This document shows positions 8,141 to 16,270 of a stretch of DNA of 64,000 nt, piece by piece. The position numbers and the translations under genes are program-made. Below the pieces are notes generated by a model. The model did no database searches, was not told where the DNA came from, and saw only the letters and a list, made by a program, of their open reading frames with translations. The stretch is from Acidimicrobiia bacterium (GTDB lineage Bacteria > Acidobacteriota > Vicinamibacteria > Vicinamibacterales > UBA2999): the NCBI GenBank assembly GCA_016871275.1, contig VFZG01000010.1, positions 51,769 to 115,768 of the forward strand. The letters are read 5' to 3'. How positions within the stretch are numbered: the first letter of the stretch is position 1; each line of letters begins with the position of its first letter.

Positions 8141-9724
8141 ATGCGCCTCGTCCTCTGTTGGTCCGTCGCCGCACTCATCGCAAGCCTGTCAGCGTCGGCG
8201 CCTGGCACCATCTCAGCCCAGGCCGCGCAGGACCATCCCCCGGCCGCCTTTGCCGATCCGAACCGCCGCGCCAAGCTGGCCACGGCGTTCCCCGATATCG
8301 ACCAGGCGGTTGGCGAGTTCATGACGCGCGCCCGCGTCCCCGGCGCCGCCTGGGGCATTGTCATCGACGGGCAACTGGCGCATATCGGCGTGGCCGGCTA
8401 CCGCGACCTCGCCACCAAGGCTCCCGTCACCCGCGATTCGGTGTTCCGCATCGCGTCCATGTCGAAGAGTTTCGCCGCCATGTCGATTCTGGCGCTGCGC
8501 GATCAGGGCAAGCTGTCGCTCGACGACCTGGTGGAAACGCACGTCCCCGAACTGAAGAACCTGCGCTACCCCACCACCGACTCGCCGCGCATTCGCGTCC
8601 GCGACCTGCTGTCGCACGCCGCCGGGTTCCCCGAAGACAATCCGTGGGGCGACCAGCAACTGGACGTCACCGAAGACGCGTTGTCACGCATGATGTCGCA
8701 AGGCATCCCGTTCTCGAATCCGCCAGGCGTGGTCTACGAATATTCGAACTACGGCTTCGCCATCCTCGGCCGCATCGTCACCAACGTCTCCGGCAAGCCG
8801 TATCGCCAGTTCCTGAACGACACCATCCTGAAACCGCTCGGGATGACATCGACGACGTTAGAACCCAGCGCGGTGCCGGCCAACCGCATGGCCCTCGGTT
8901 ATCGGTGGGAGGACGAGCAGTGGAAACTCGAGCCGGCGCTGCCGGACGGCGCGTTTGGCGTCATGGGCGGGATGTTGACCTCCATCGCCGACCTCACCAC
9001 GTATGTCGGGGCGCTGCTGGCGGCCTTCCCGGCGCGTGACGGCGCCGAGACGGCGCCCATTCGTCGGTCGTCGCTGCGCGAGATGCAGCAGATCTGGCGC
9101 TCGCGACCCGCCGTCGTCACGCGTTCGGGCGCCGGCGGCACCAGCCTCAACTCCGGCGGCTACGGCTACGGGCTTGGCCTGACGCAGTCCTGCGAGTTCG
9201 ATCACATCGTCGCGCACAGCGGCGGGCTGCCGGGCTATGGCTCGATGATGCGATGGCTGCCCAGCTACGGCGTGGGCGTGATTGCGTTCGGCAACGTCAC
9301 CTACACGGGATGGGGCAGCGTGGTGACGCAGGCGTTCGACCTGATGGCCAAGACCGGCGGGCTGCAACCGCGCACGTTGCAGCCGTCGGCGGCGCTGGTG
9401 GCGGCGCGCACCGCCGTCTCGGAGCTGATCATGAACTGGGACGATCGCCGCGCCGACGAGATCGCCGCGGTCAATCTGTTCCTCGACTCGTCAAAGGCGC
9501 GCCGGCAACGGCAGATTGCGGACCTGCGAGAGAAGGTTGGGACTTGCTCGGCGCCAACGAGCTTCGACACAGTCGAGAACTGGCTGCGCGGCCAATGGAC
9601 GATGAGCTGCGAGCGGGGCGGCTTGCAGGTGGCCATCACGCTGGCGCCGACAACACCTCCAAAGGTGCAGTACTTGGACGTCAGTCCGGCGGAGCCGGTG
9701 CCGGCACGAGCGACCTGCCGGTAG
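8141..9724 (+). CDS. Secreted serine hydrolase, beta-lactamase/S12 family
   Basis: Penicillin-binding-protein-like or esterase-like serine hydrolase of 527 residues. The signal peptide spans about residues 1-28. The catalytic SxxK is SMSK at Ser106-Lys109, and the second motif is the YSN of VVYEYSNYGFAILG near 205. VRDLLSHAAGFP is a usual family landmark and the HSGGLPGYGSMMRW block supplies the third motif. AAAGGA at 8127-8132, eight bases before ATG 8141, decides the start over ATG 8111. A roughly 150-residue tail follows the catalytic domain. D-amino-acid peptidase, esterase and beta-lactamase activities all occur in this family, so the substrate is open. Confidence 0.87.
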   Translation: MRLVLCWSVAALIASLSASAPGTISAQAAQDHPPAAFADPNRRAKLATAFPDIDQAVGEFMTRARVPGAAWGIVIDGQLAHIGVAGYRDLATKAPVTRDSVFRIASMSKSFAAMSILALRDQGKLSLDDLVETHVPELKNLRYPTTDSPRIRVRDLLSHAAGFPEDNPWGDQQLDVTEDALSRMMSQGIPFSNPPGVVYEYSNYGFAILGRIVTNVSGKPYRQFLNDTILKPLGMTSTTLEPSAVPANRMALGYRWEDEQWKLEPALPDGAFGVMGGMLTSIADLTTYVGALLAAFPARDGAETAPIRRSSLREMQQIWRSRPAVVTRSGAGGTSLNSGGYGYGLGLTQSCEFDHIVAHSGGLPGYGSMMRWLPSYGVGVIAFGNVTYTGWGSVVTQAFDLMAKTGGLQPRTLQPSAALVAARTAVSELIMNWDDRRADEIAAVNLFLDSSKARRQRQIADLREKVGTCSAPTSFDTVENWLRGQWTMSCERGGLQVAITLAPTTPPKVQYLDVSPAEPVPARATCR

Positions 9725-9922
9725 AGAGCAAGCCGGCTCGGGTGCCACGGGACTAGATGCCGTTTTCTCGGGACGCGGGCCATCCAGTTCACGCTGCAGG
9801 TGGACTTCTAGAAGGAGGGCTTGGGGCTCTGGGGCTTGGGGGTTGGTGCTCTCCAGGCTCTGGGCGGACATGGCCGAGCCAAACGCGACCAGGCCTTTCA
9901 GCAGTTGGAGCGCGCGGTCCAG

Positions 9923-10336
9923 TCAGCGGCCGTTGTATTCCTTATCGGTGGTCTTCTCGAGCCACTTGGTGGTGCCGCCGAACTGAATGTTGACCTGCAC
10001 CAGCGGACCCGCCGGCGTCGCACCGTGCCAGTGCTCGACGTTGGGCGGCGTGTATTCGGCACCGCCCTCGTCGTACTCCTTGATCGGCTGCCCGCGCCGA
10101 CCGGTCCGCATCCGGCCCTTCTCGGCCAGGATCACCTGGCCGCGGTCGTGGCTGTGCCAGGCCGTCCGGGCGCTTGCCTCGAACGTGCGCCGGCCGCCGC
10201 TGATGTCCTTGGCATCCATCGGCGTCACCACGCCGGTGAAGTTGGGATCGGCGCCAGGCTGCTGCGCCGCCAGCAGCGTCACGCCGCTGATGATCAACGA
10301 CCCGGCCAGGACCAGCCGAACTCTGGAAAGAGTCAG
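9923..10336 (-). CDS. Small secreted cupin-fold protein with probable CTG start
   Basis: A cupin of about 137 residues with a signal peptide or anchor (RLVLAGSLIISGVTLLAAQ). The two cupin metal motifs appear as AWHSHDRGQVILAEKGRMR and HWHGATPAGPLVQ. It lies 11 bases after the NIPSNAP stop and is the last gene of the run from 15622. No ATG, GTG or TTG is placed to include the signal peptide. A perfect AAGGAGG (10343-10349) sits six bases before a CTG at 10336, so a CTG start is the best reading. Its role is unknown; many such cupins are dioxygenase- or isomerase-like. Confidence 0.7.
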   Translation of the reverse strand: MTLSRVRLVLAGSLIISGVTLLAAQQPGADPNFTGVVTPMDAKDISGGRRTFEASARTAWHSHDRGQVILAEKGRMRTGRRGQPIKEYDEGGAEYTPPNVEHWHGATPAGPLVQVNIQFGGTTKWLEKTTDKEYNGR

Positions 10337-10347
10337 CGCGCGCCTCC

Positions 10348-10806
10348 TTATTTGATCGGCGAATAGTCGGTGGCATCCATGAAGACCGACACCACGCCCT
10401 TCAGAATCGCGCCGTTGGCGTTCGACTCCTTGCTGACCTTCTGCCACTCGGGATCCTTGGCAAACGCCGACCAACTGATCTTCGCTGCCTCGCGGCTCTC
10501 GTGCGAGATGACGTAAATCAGCGTGTTGTCCTTGGCCGGCGCGTCCTGCGGCACCCAGTAGCCGATGTTCTTCATGCCGTGCTTCTCGAAGATGCGCATG
10601 GTGTGGTTGCGGAAGCGGGCCTGGAGGTCGGCCAGCCGCCCGTCGGTGGCGGTGTAGGTGCGCAGTTCGAAGACGCGCCCGGATTGCGCCGAGACATCGG
10701 CCGCAGAGGACGCAGAGGTCACAGATGTACTCCAGGATCCCAACGCGAAACCAACGGTCAGGAGGGCGACGACCTTCAGCATACGAACCAGATTCAGTGA
10801 GCTCAT
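10348..10806 (-). CDS. NIPSNAP family protein with signal peptide
   Basis: A 152-residue protein with an N-terminal hydrophobic segment (LKVVALLTVGFALGSW) and one NIPSNAP ferredoxin-like domain. The domain starts with the usual FELRTYTATDGRLADLQARF and continues with FEKHGMKNIGYW and YVISHESREAA. The biochemical role of bacterial NIPSNAP proteins is not settled. It sits 41 bases downstream of a serine hydrolase and just upstream of a cupin, and all three look co-transcribed. Confidence 0.85.
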   Translation of the reverse strand: MSSLNLVRMLKVVALLTVGFALGSWSTSVTSASSAADVSAQSGRVFELRTYTATDGRLADLQARFRNHTMRIFEKHGMKNIGYWVPQDAPAKDNTLIYVISHESREAAKISWSAFAKDPEWQKVSKESNANGAILKGVVSVFMDATDYSPIK

Positions 10807-10847
10807 GAGTTTCTCTCCGGCGCCATCATATGCCGAGGCGGGCGCCC

Positions 10848-12020
10848 TTACTTGATTGCGGCGATCACCCGTCGGCCCAGTTCACCCGCGCTGCCCTGGT
10901 GCCAGCGCCACACGATCACCAGGTCGTGGTCCGGCGACACGGTAATCGTGTTGCTGCCGGCGCCGTTGGCGGAGAACGAGTTGGTGGGCATGCCGGGCAA
11001 CGCCTTGCCGGTGGTGTTGAGCCACCACAGGTAGCCGTAGCCGTTGCCGGGCGAGTTCGCGGCGCCGCCCTGGGTGAGCGCTATCTTCACGAACGCCGCG
11101 GGAATGATCTGTGTGCTACCCCACTTGCCGTTGCGCAGCCAGAGGTAGCCGAAACGCGCCATGTCCATGGCGTTGATCCACACGCCGCCGCCCCAGCGCG
11201 TGCCGCCGCTCACCGACGCGACCTTCTTACCGTTCAGGTCGACGAAGCTGTTGTGATACGGAATCCAGCGCCAGGTGTTCGACGCGCCGATCGGATCCAT
11301 CACCTGCTCGCGGAACACGTCGGGCACCGGCTTGTTGAAGGTGCGCAGCAGCGACAGCGCGAAGCGGTTGATGCGCACGTCGTTGTACTCGTAGTGCGTG
11401 CCCGGCTTCATCTGCTCGCGCGGCTTCATCTCGCCTTCACCGAACGCTTCCTTGCCGATGAAGTTGTCCTGCTTGCCGAACATGTTGCCTTCCCACTCGC
11501 TGGTCTGCTGCAAGTGGTGCTTCCACGTCACTTGCGCGTTGCGCGGGGAGTCGTAGCCGCCGTCCTTGACCGTGGTGCCGACCGGGGCGTTGAGATCCTT
11601 GATCAACCCGTCACGCACGGCGAGGCCCGCGACCGTGGCCAGCATGCTCTTGGCCACCGAGTAGGTCGGATCGGCCCATGTCGTATCGCCGAATTCGGCC
11701 ACGACGTAGCCTTTGTAGATGATCACGCCGTTGGTCCTGGCGCGAATGTTCGGGACGGAGCCGAGCAGCGTACCGAAAATGCGCTCCTGATCGGAGAAGT
11801 CCATCTCGCGGCGCGATTCGCGTGTCAGCGCGAAATCGATCGCTTCCTTGAGCTTCGCGGGATCCATGCCGAGCTCGGCCGGCGACTTCCTGGCCCATTC
11901 ACCCTTCGGCGGAAAGTACGGCGCCTGCCGCGCTTCGACGATATGAGACGCCGCCGAGACGCAGAGGCACAGCGCCACAGCGGTCAAGACAACAACGTTC
12001 TTGAGTTGTTTCGTGGTCAT
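10848..12020 (-). CDS. Secreted serine hydrolase, beta-lactamase/S12 family
   Basis: A 390-residue serine hydrolase with a signal peptide at about 1-25. The catalytic SxxK is SVAK at Ser121-Lys124 in DPTYSVAKSM, the YxN motif is EYNDVRIN, and the NGAGSNTITVSPDHDLV block near the C-terminus closes the active site. The large insertion with WKHHLQQTSEWEG resembles 6-aminohexanoate-dimer-hydrolase/EstB-like members. It is the third gene of a minus-strand run after the M14 carboxypeptidase (51-base gap). A role in peptide or amide hydrolysis in the periplasm is inferred only. Confidence 0.87.
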   Translation of the reverse strand: MTTKQLKNVVVLTAVALCLCVSAASHIVEARQAPYFPPKGEWARKSPAELGMDPAKLKEAIDFALTRESRREMDFSDQERIFGTLLGSVPNIRARTNGVIIYKGYVVAEFGDTTWADPTYSVAKSMLATVAGLAVRDGLIKDLNAPVGTTVKDGGYDSPRNAQVTWKHHLQQTSEWEGNMFGKQDNFIGKEAFGEGEMKPREQMKPGTHYEYNDVRINRFALSLLRTFNKPVPDVFREQVMDPIGASNTWRWIPYHNSFVDLNGKKVASVSGGTRWGGGVWINAMDMARFGYLWLRNGKWGSTQIIPAAFVKIALTQGGAANSPGNGYGYLWWLNTTGKALPGMPTNSFSANGAGSNTITVSPDHDLVIVWRWHQGSAGELGRRVIAAIK

Positions 12021-12071
12021 CGCATTCTTCCCCTATATGACTGCCGCGTCTTCGTGACTTTGTGGCGTTTC

Positions 12072-14738
12072 TCAGTAGCCCGGTCCAAGCATCACCGCAT
12101 TGGCAAACAACAACATCGTTGCTTCGGTGAACGCACGATAATTCGGCTCCTCGGCAAAGGCAATGACGTGTCCCTGCCCGAAGGGCTGGTGCATCAGGAA
12201 CGACTTCTGGACGAGGATGTCCTGCGCATCGGGCCAAATCAGGCCCGAAGCAATCAGTTTGTCCCTGGTGCCGTAGACACCAACGTTGCGGCCGCTGTTG
12301 AGCTTCAGCGGCGCGAACACGCGATTGCCTTCGATCATCACCTGCGTTTCGCCGTCGTTGCCGGCCGTCAGCCAGTGATTCGTATCCAGCGTCACGCTGA
12401 GGATCGCGCCAGGCTGCGACGCCGGACGCTCGCGTTCGGGCTGAATCGACTTGTCGTAGTCGAACTCCCCTGGCTTGGGAGCGCTGCCGCCACCGCCACC
12501 GCCGCTTCCACCGCTCGGAGGCGGAACGTCGGGCCGGCCGTCCTTCAAGAGACCGGTGGTGTCGAGCAAACCGACGGTCGATCCAGTGGCCCATCGCGTC
12601 GCCTCGGCCACCGTCACCAGCGTGCCGCCGCCGCGCAGCCAGTCCTTGAGGCGACCGAGCACCGCCTCGGTGATCTGTCCGCCGTAGTTGCCGGATGGCA
12701 GCACGACGACGTCGTAGTCGTTGAAGTTGGCGCGCGCCAGCGACGCGGTTCGCACCGCGGTGGCACCGACGCCGATGCGGCGTTCGAGCGCGAAGCGCGT
12801 CCATCCGGCTGACAGCGACTGCGTCGGCGTGTCCCACACCAGCAGCACGCGCGGCGCCTTCAACGCCGCCACGTCGTTGCTGCCCAGCGACGTGCCGTCA
12901 TCGACCCAGGTGGAGTCGATCGGCACGATCTCCGGTCCGTGCTTCGCGGCCAGCGCCGACAATTTCGCGGGCAGGTCGGCGGCGTTCTCGGTGTTGCGGA
13001 TGAACGCGGTGCCAATGGGATAGCGGCGGCCGTTGTGGGTAAACGCGCCGCCCACGCTGCGAATGCGGATGCCCTGCTTCATGGCATCGGCCGAAAAGGC
13101 CACCGCCGCCGAGCCCCACGGGATCAGGTAGCCGACCTTGGCCGCCGGCACCGGCCTGACGGCAAACGGCGCGTCGTAGCGTGACGGCACGTGGGTGGTC
13201 TTGACGGCGATTGCGGATGGACTCGTGACCAGCTCCACGTCGTAGAGCATGGGCAGGTTCCACGCGGTGATGTCGTAGATCTGATCGTTGAGCCGCATCT
13301 TGCGGCGCTCTTCCTGCCGCTTGATGAACTCGGCGGACTGCTCCGTCTTCGGATCGAGCAGGTTGCGAACCATGCGCGCGCTTGGCTGCGCGTTCGAAAC
13401 GATGTAGGCGCCAATCGGAATGGTGCGGGCGGCGAGTTTCAGTGGCTCCTCGGCCCGGCGCACCTCAATGCCCTGGGTGGCCAGATTGCGCGCCAGCAGT
13501 TCGGCGCGCGAGGCATCCTGACCAGGCACGATCACGTATTCGCGAATCGGCGCCTTCTCCCCTTCGGCGATGGCGGTGCGCCGGTACTCGTAGTAGTCGC
13601 GGATGAATCGCTCGCGGTGGCGGGCGGCGGTGACCGCGGTGACGATCGCGGCGTTGAAGTGATGCATCACGCCGTCGCGGTAGGTCAGGGTGTCGCCGTC
13701 GCGGCGTTCGAACGCCAGGCCGCGGGCCGATGCCTGTTCGTAGGTGTTGCCAATCGATCCCTGGAACGTCGGCCACGAGTCGCCGTAGCCGGGATAGAAG
13801 GCGTCGAAGACCTCGCGGATGAAGTACGGCCAGCCGCGCTCGTCGAAGCGGGCGGCGTTGGCGCGTCCGAGCAGGTCCCACGCGGCGATCTGCGACTTGG
13901 TGACGTGCGGGTTGATGGCCTCCGCCGGCGGTGAGAAGTAGTAGAACGCATCGCCGCTCTGTTCGTGCAGGTCGACGGTAATCTGCGGGTGGTATTCGAG
14001 ACCGAGTTTGATGCGGCCGCGGGTTTCGATCTGCGTTTGCGCAAACCAGTCGCGGTTCATGTCGAACAGGTAGTGATTGCTGCGGCCGCCCGGCCACGGC
14101 TCGTCGTGTTCGGCGGAGTACGGCGCCGGATCGGGCGTGACCGCGCGACCGAGCTCGTTGGCGGCGATGAACCGCGCGCGCCCGTCGGGGTTCTGCATCG
14201 GGTCGATCAACACCAGCGCATCGCGCAGCACCAGGTCCACATCGGCATCGCCCTGCGCGGCCAGCAGGTGGTAGGCCTCAACCAGCGCCGCATCGGCCGA
14301 CGAGATCTCGTTGCCGTGCACGCCGTGCATCAGCCACACCACGACCGGCAGCTCCTTGATCAGGCGCTCGGCCTCGTTCCCCTGGAGCCGGCGTGGATCC
14401 GCCAGCCGCTGGATGTCGGCCTTGATTTGATCGAGTTTCGCGATGCGCTCTGGACTGCCGACGACGAACAGCCACAGCGGCCTGCCCTGCCACGAGCGCG
14501 CGTATTCAATCATCCGCGTCCGGGCCGGCGCCGCGGTCTGCAGGGCGCGCAAGTATCGCTCGATGCCGTCCGGCGGCGTGATCACGTCGCCGTGATCGTG
14601 GCCGAGCACCGACTTGATCGTCGGAATCGCCGGGTCGTATTTCGCTCCCGGCCATAGTGCGGGTTCTTGTGCCGACGCCGCCGCGGGCCCAAGCAGGCTC
14701 ACCACACACAGACACACATACAACGCGCGTTTCATCAT
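12072..14738 (-). CDS. Large secreted M14 zinc carboxypeptidase with C-terminal accessory domain
   Basis: An M14-family peptidase of 888 residues with a signal peptide at about 1-24. The first zinc ligands are in HGVHGNE (His141, Glu144), DPMQNPDGRARF is the substrate-binding Asn-Asp-Arg block, and DLHEQSGD carries the third ligand. The catalytic domain ends near 380. A long C-terminal part holds a class I glutamine-amidotransferase-like fold (VLLVWDTPTQSLSAGW, DYDVVVLPSGNYGG, LRGGGTLVTVAEA), interrupted by a poly-Gly linker near 750, and a terminal beta-rich segment. Its ATG overlaps the TGA of the class A-like hydrolase gene (ATGA), so the two are translationally coupled. Confidence 0.88.
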   Translation of the reverse strand: MMKRALYVCLCVVSLLGPAAASAQEPALWPGAKYDPAIPTIKSVLGHDHGDVITPPDGIERYLRALQTAAPARTRMIEYARSWQGRPLWLFVVGSPERIAKLDQIKADIQRLADPRRLQGNEAERLIKELPVVVWLMHGVHGNEISSADAALVEAYHLLAAQGDADVDLVLRDALVLIDPMQNPDGRARFIAANELGRAVTPDPAPYSAEHDEPWPGGRSNHYLFDMNRDWFAQTQIETRGRIKLGLEYHPQITVDLHEQSGDAFYYFSPPAEAINPHVTKSQIAAWDLLGRANAARFDERGWPYFIREVFDAFYPGYGDSWPTFQGSIGNTYEQASARGLAFERRDGDTLTYRDGVMHHFNAAIVTAVTAARHRERFIRDYYEYRRTAIAEGEKAPIREYVIVPGQDASRAELLARNLATQGIEVRRAEEPLKLAARTIPIGAYIVSNAQPSARMVRNLLDPKTEQSAEFIKRQEERRKMRLNDQIYDITAWNLPMLYDVELVTSPSAIAVKTTHVPSRYDAPFAVRPVPAAKVGYLIPWGSAAVAFSADAMKQGIRIRSVGGAFTHNGRRYPIGTAFIRNTENAADLPAKLSALAAKHGPEIVPIDSTWVDDGTSLGSNDVAALKAPRVLLVWDTPTQSLSAGWTRFALERRIGVGATAVRTASLARANFNDYDVVVLPSGNYGGQITEAVLGRLKDWLRGGGTLVTVAEATRWATGSTVGLLDTTGLLKDGRPDVPPPSGGSGGGGGGSAPKPGEFDYDKSIQPERERPASQPGAILSVTLDTNHWLTAGNDGETQVMIEGNRVFAPLKLNSGRNVGVYGTRDKLIASGLIWPDAQDILVQKSFLMHQPFGQGHVIAFAEEPNYRAFTEATMLLFANAVMLGPGY

Positions 14739-15622
14739 TTGTCGAACAGCTCCACCAACTGCTGCGCAAAGCGACCCATTCGGTCCTCCGCGTCGCCGTA
14801 GTTGCCGGTAATCGAGTTTCCAAGGTAGGACACCACGATCGGTCCCGATCGGGCGTAGATGATGCCGACGTCGTTGGCCAGGACCGGCGGGAAATCGCCG
14901 GTCTTGTGGGCCACCGGCACGGTCAGGAAGTGATTCAGGCGGCGCGCGCCGGCCTGCTGCGCGCGCATCATGCGGATCATGTCCTCGCAGGCGGCCCTGG
15001 ACGCGATGGTCCGCTTCTCGATGCCCTCGAGCATCAACCCGATGCCGCGGGGGGTGATCTCGCCAAGCCAGTACGCGCGATCGGCATTGGTCTTCGCGTC
15101 TCTGTCTTCGGCCGGCTTCAACGCGTTGTATTTCGCGAACAGCTCACCGGTGGTCTGGACCAGCCGCTGGCCAGCAGCGTAGCCAGACTCCTTCAGCCAG
15201 GCGTTGACACGCGCAACGCCGCCGACCTTCGCGATCGCGAGATCCGTCGCCGTGTTGTCGCTGGTGATGACCATCTGCAGCAACACGTCGCGGAAGGTTG
15301 GCTGTAAGCCGGCATCGTGATAGCGGAAGATGCCGGAGCCGCCGCGAAGATCTTCCTTGCGGATGGTGACGCGCTCGTCGAGGCTGATCGCACCCTGGTC
15401 GGCCAGCTGGAACGCGAGCACCAGCACCGGAATCTTGATGACGCTGGCGCTGTTGAACATCTCGCCGTCCCGCACCCCTGCGGTCTCACCGGTGGCGAGA
15501 TGCCGGACCCAGATGCCGGCCTTGCCCGGGAATTCAGACGAGGCTCGCGTGAGCAGATTCTGGAGCGCCGTCGGCTGCGCGAGCAGGCCGGCGGCCGCCG
15601 CAAGGGCGAGCAGGGGTTTCAC
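14735..15622 (-). CDS. Class A beta-lactamase-like serine hydrolase, probably not a true lactamase
   Basis: A 295-residue secreted protein of the beta-lactamase2 (PF13354) group with a signal peptide at about 1-16. The catalytic SxxK is SVIK (Ser60-Lys63), SDN is at 121-123, and the KTG triad member is AHKTGDFPP. The omega-loop region reads ALKPAEDRDAKTNADRA and shows no clear ExxLN motif, so deacylation like a classical class A lactamase is doubtful. A D-peptidase or unknown amidase role is as likely. It is the first gene of the minus-strand run and overlaps the M14 gene by four bases; the hairpin repeat at 15634 lies directly upstream of its ATG. Confidence 0.82.
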   Translation of the reverse strand: MKPLLALAAAAGLLAQPTALQNLLTRASSEFPGKAGIWVRHLATGETAGVRDGEMFNSASVIKIPVLVLAFQLADQGAISLDERVTIRKEDLRGGSGIFRYHDAGLQPTFRDVLLQMVITSDNTATDLAIAKVGGVARVNAWLKESGYAAGQRLVQTTGELFAKYNALKPAEDRDAKTNADRAYWLGEITPRGIGLMLEGIEKRTIASRAACEDMIRMMRAQQAGARRLNHFLTVPVAHKTGDFPPVLANDVGIIYARSGPIVVSYLGNSITGNYGDAEDRMGRFAQQLVELFDK

Positions 15623-15633
15623 AGCCCGTTAAA

Positions 15634-15737
15634 TGTAACCGGGACTGGCACCTTAACATGGCGATTTGTTGCAGTTTCTGCTACCGGTGGCAGAAAGTGC
15701 AACGAATCGCCATGTTAAGGTGCCAGTCCCGGTTACA
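15634..15737. repeat. REPIN-like 104-bp near-perfect inverted repeat
   Basis: Two 52-base arms meet at ACCGGT (15683-15688). The outer 33 bases of each arm match perfectly, starting TGTAACCGGGACTGGC. The inner 19 bases have three differences, two of which still pair as G-T. One arm matches, without gaps, a half-copy at 42058-42109: both ends of the arm are conserved and the middle differs. This is the layout of paired REP sequences. No REP-associated transposase gene is in the window. Confidence 0.8.
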
Positions 15738-15872
15738 ACCAGTCGCGCTGGCAAGGCCCTCCTCCGCAGCGCGCAGCAGCTGGCGCTCGCGGTCGGTCAG
15801 CGGATCGCGTCGGCCAGCTTCTCGGCGGGCGCATCCTTCAGCAGGTGGCCCGAAGCACCGGCGTCCAGGGCC
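15738..15872 (-). pseudogene. Remnant of a NarL/LuxR-type response regulator
   Basis: Read on the minus strand, this stretch encodes the end of a receiver (AGASGHLLKDAPAEKLADAIR) and, after a frame change and a deletion of the linker, the start of a LuxR helix-turn-helix domain (PLTDRERQLLRAAEEGLAS). Coding similarity stops exactly at the outer edge of the hairpin repeat at 15737, so the repeat probably interrupts or replaced the rest. It cannot make a functional regulator. Confidence 0.65.
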
Positions 15873-15890
15873 GTTGGGCAGCATCGCGGT

Positions 15891-16232
15891 GTGTTCGGCA
15901 CGCTGGAGGCCTATCTCGTCGAGGGCACGCGCCGGATTGGCCGCCACGCCTTTTATGGCCGTGCGGAGAGCGTCGACAAGGACATTCTCGATGCCGGTTT
16001 CCACCCGATCGGCGCGTCGCATACACACCGCCCGTTGCGGATTGGTGCGGTGACGATTGGGCATATGCGGACGATTCGTGCCCGAACGCGGGGCGCCCTT
16101 GGCATTGGCGGTGACATCACCGGATATCTGGTGCCGGGCAATCTCGACGAGTCCTACGGGTCGCCGCTGTCATTTCACGTGTTTCTGCGACTGGCCGTAA
16201 GCGGCGGAACCCGCCTGTCCCATCGCTGTTGA
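15891..16232 (+). pseudogene. C-terminal fragment of an outer-membrane beta-barrel-like protein
   Basis: About 90 codons read like the end of an acidobacterial outer-membrane protein: HAFYGRAESVDKDILD, FHPIGASHTHR, ALGIGGDITGYLVP, YGSPLSFHVFLRL. The alternation of hydrophobic residues and the aromatic end fit a beta barrel. No plausible N-terminus lies upstream, where the remnant of a regulator on the other strand begins. I infer a dead fragment; the family name is uncertain. Confidence 0.5.
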
Positions 16233-16270
16233 CGAGATGCCCCGGTTGGGTCATATTAGCTCGCCCACCG

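Noticed and set aside
10830..12812. Plus-strand open frame of 660 codons opposite the serine hydrolase and M14 genes
   Set aside because: It spans two real minus-strand genes and their gap, which identifies it as a GC-driven shadow.
14735..15622. Antibiotic-resistance beta-lactamase
   Set aside because: SxxK, SDN and KTG are present, but the omega-loop Glu motif is not evident and the neighbours are peptidases.
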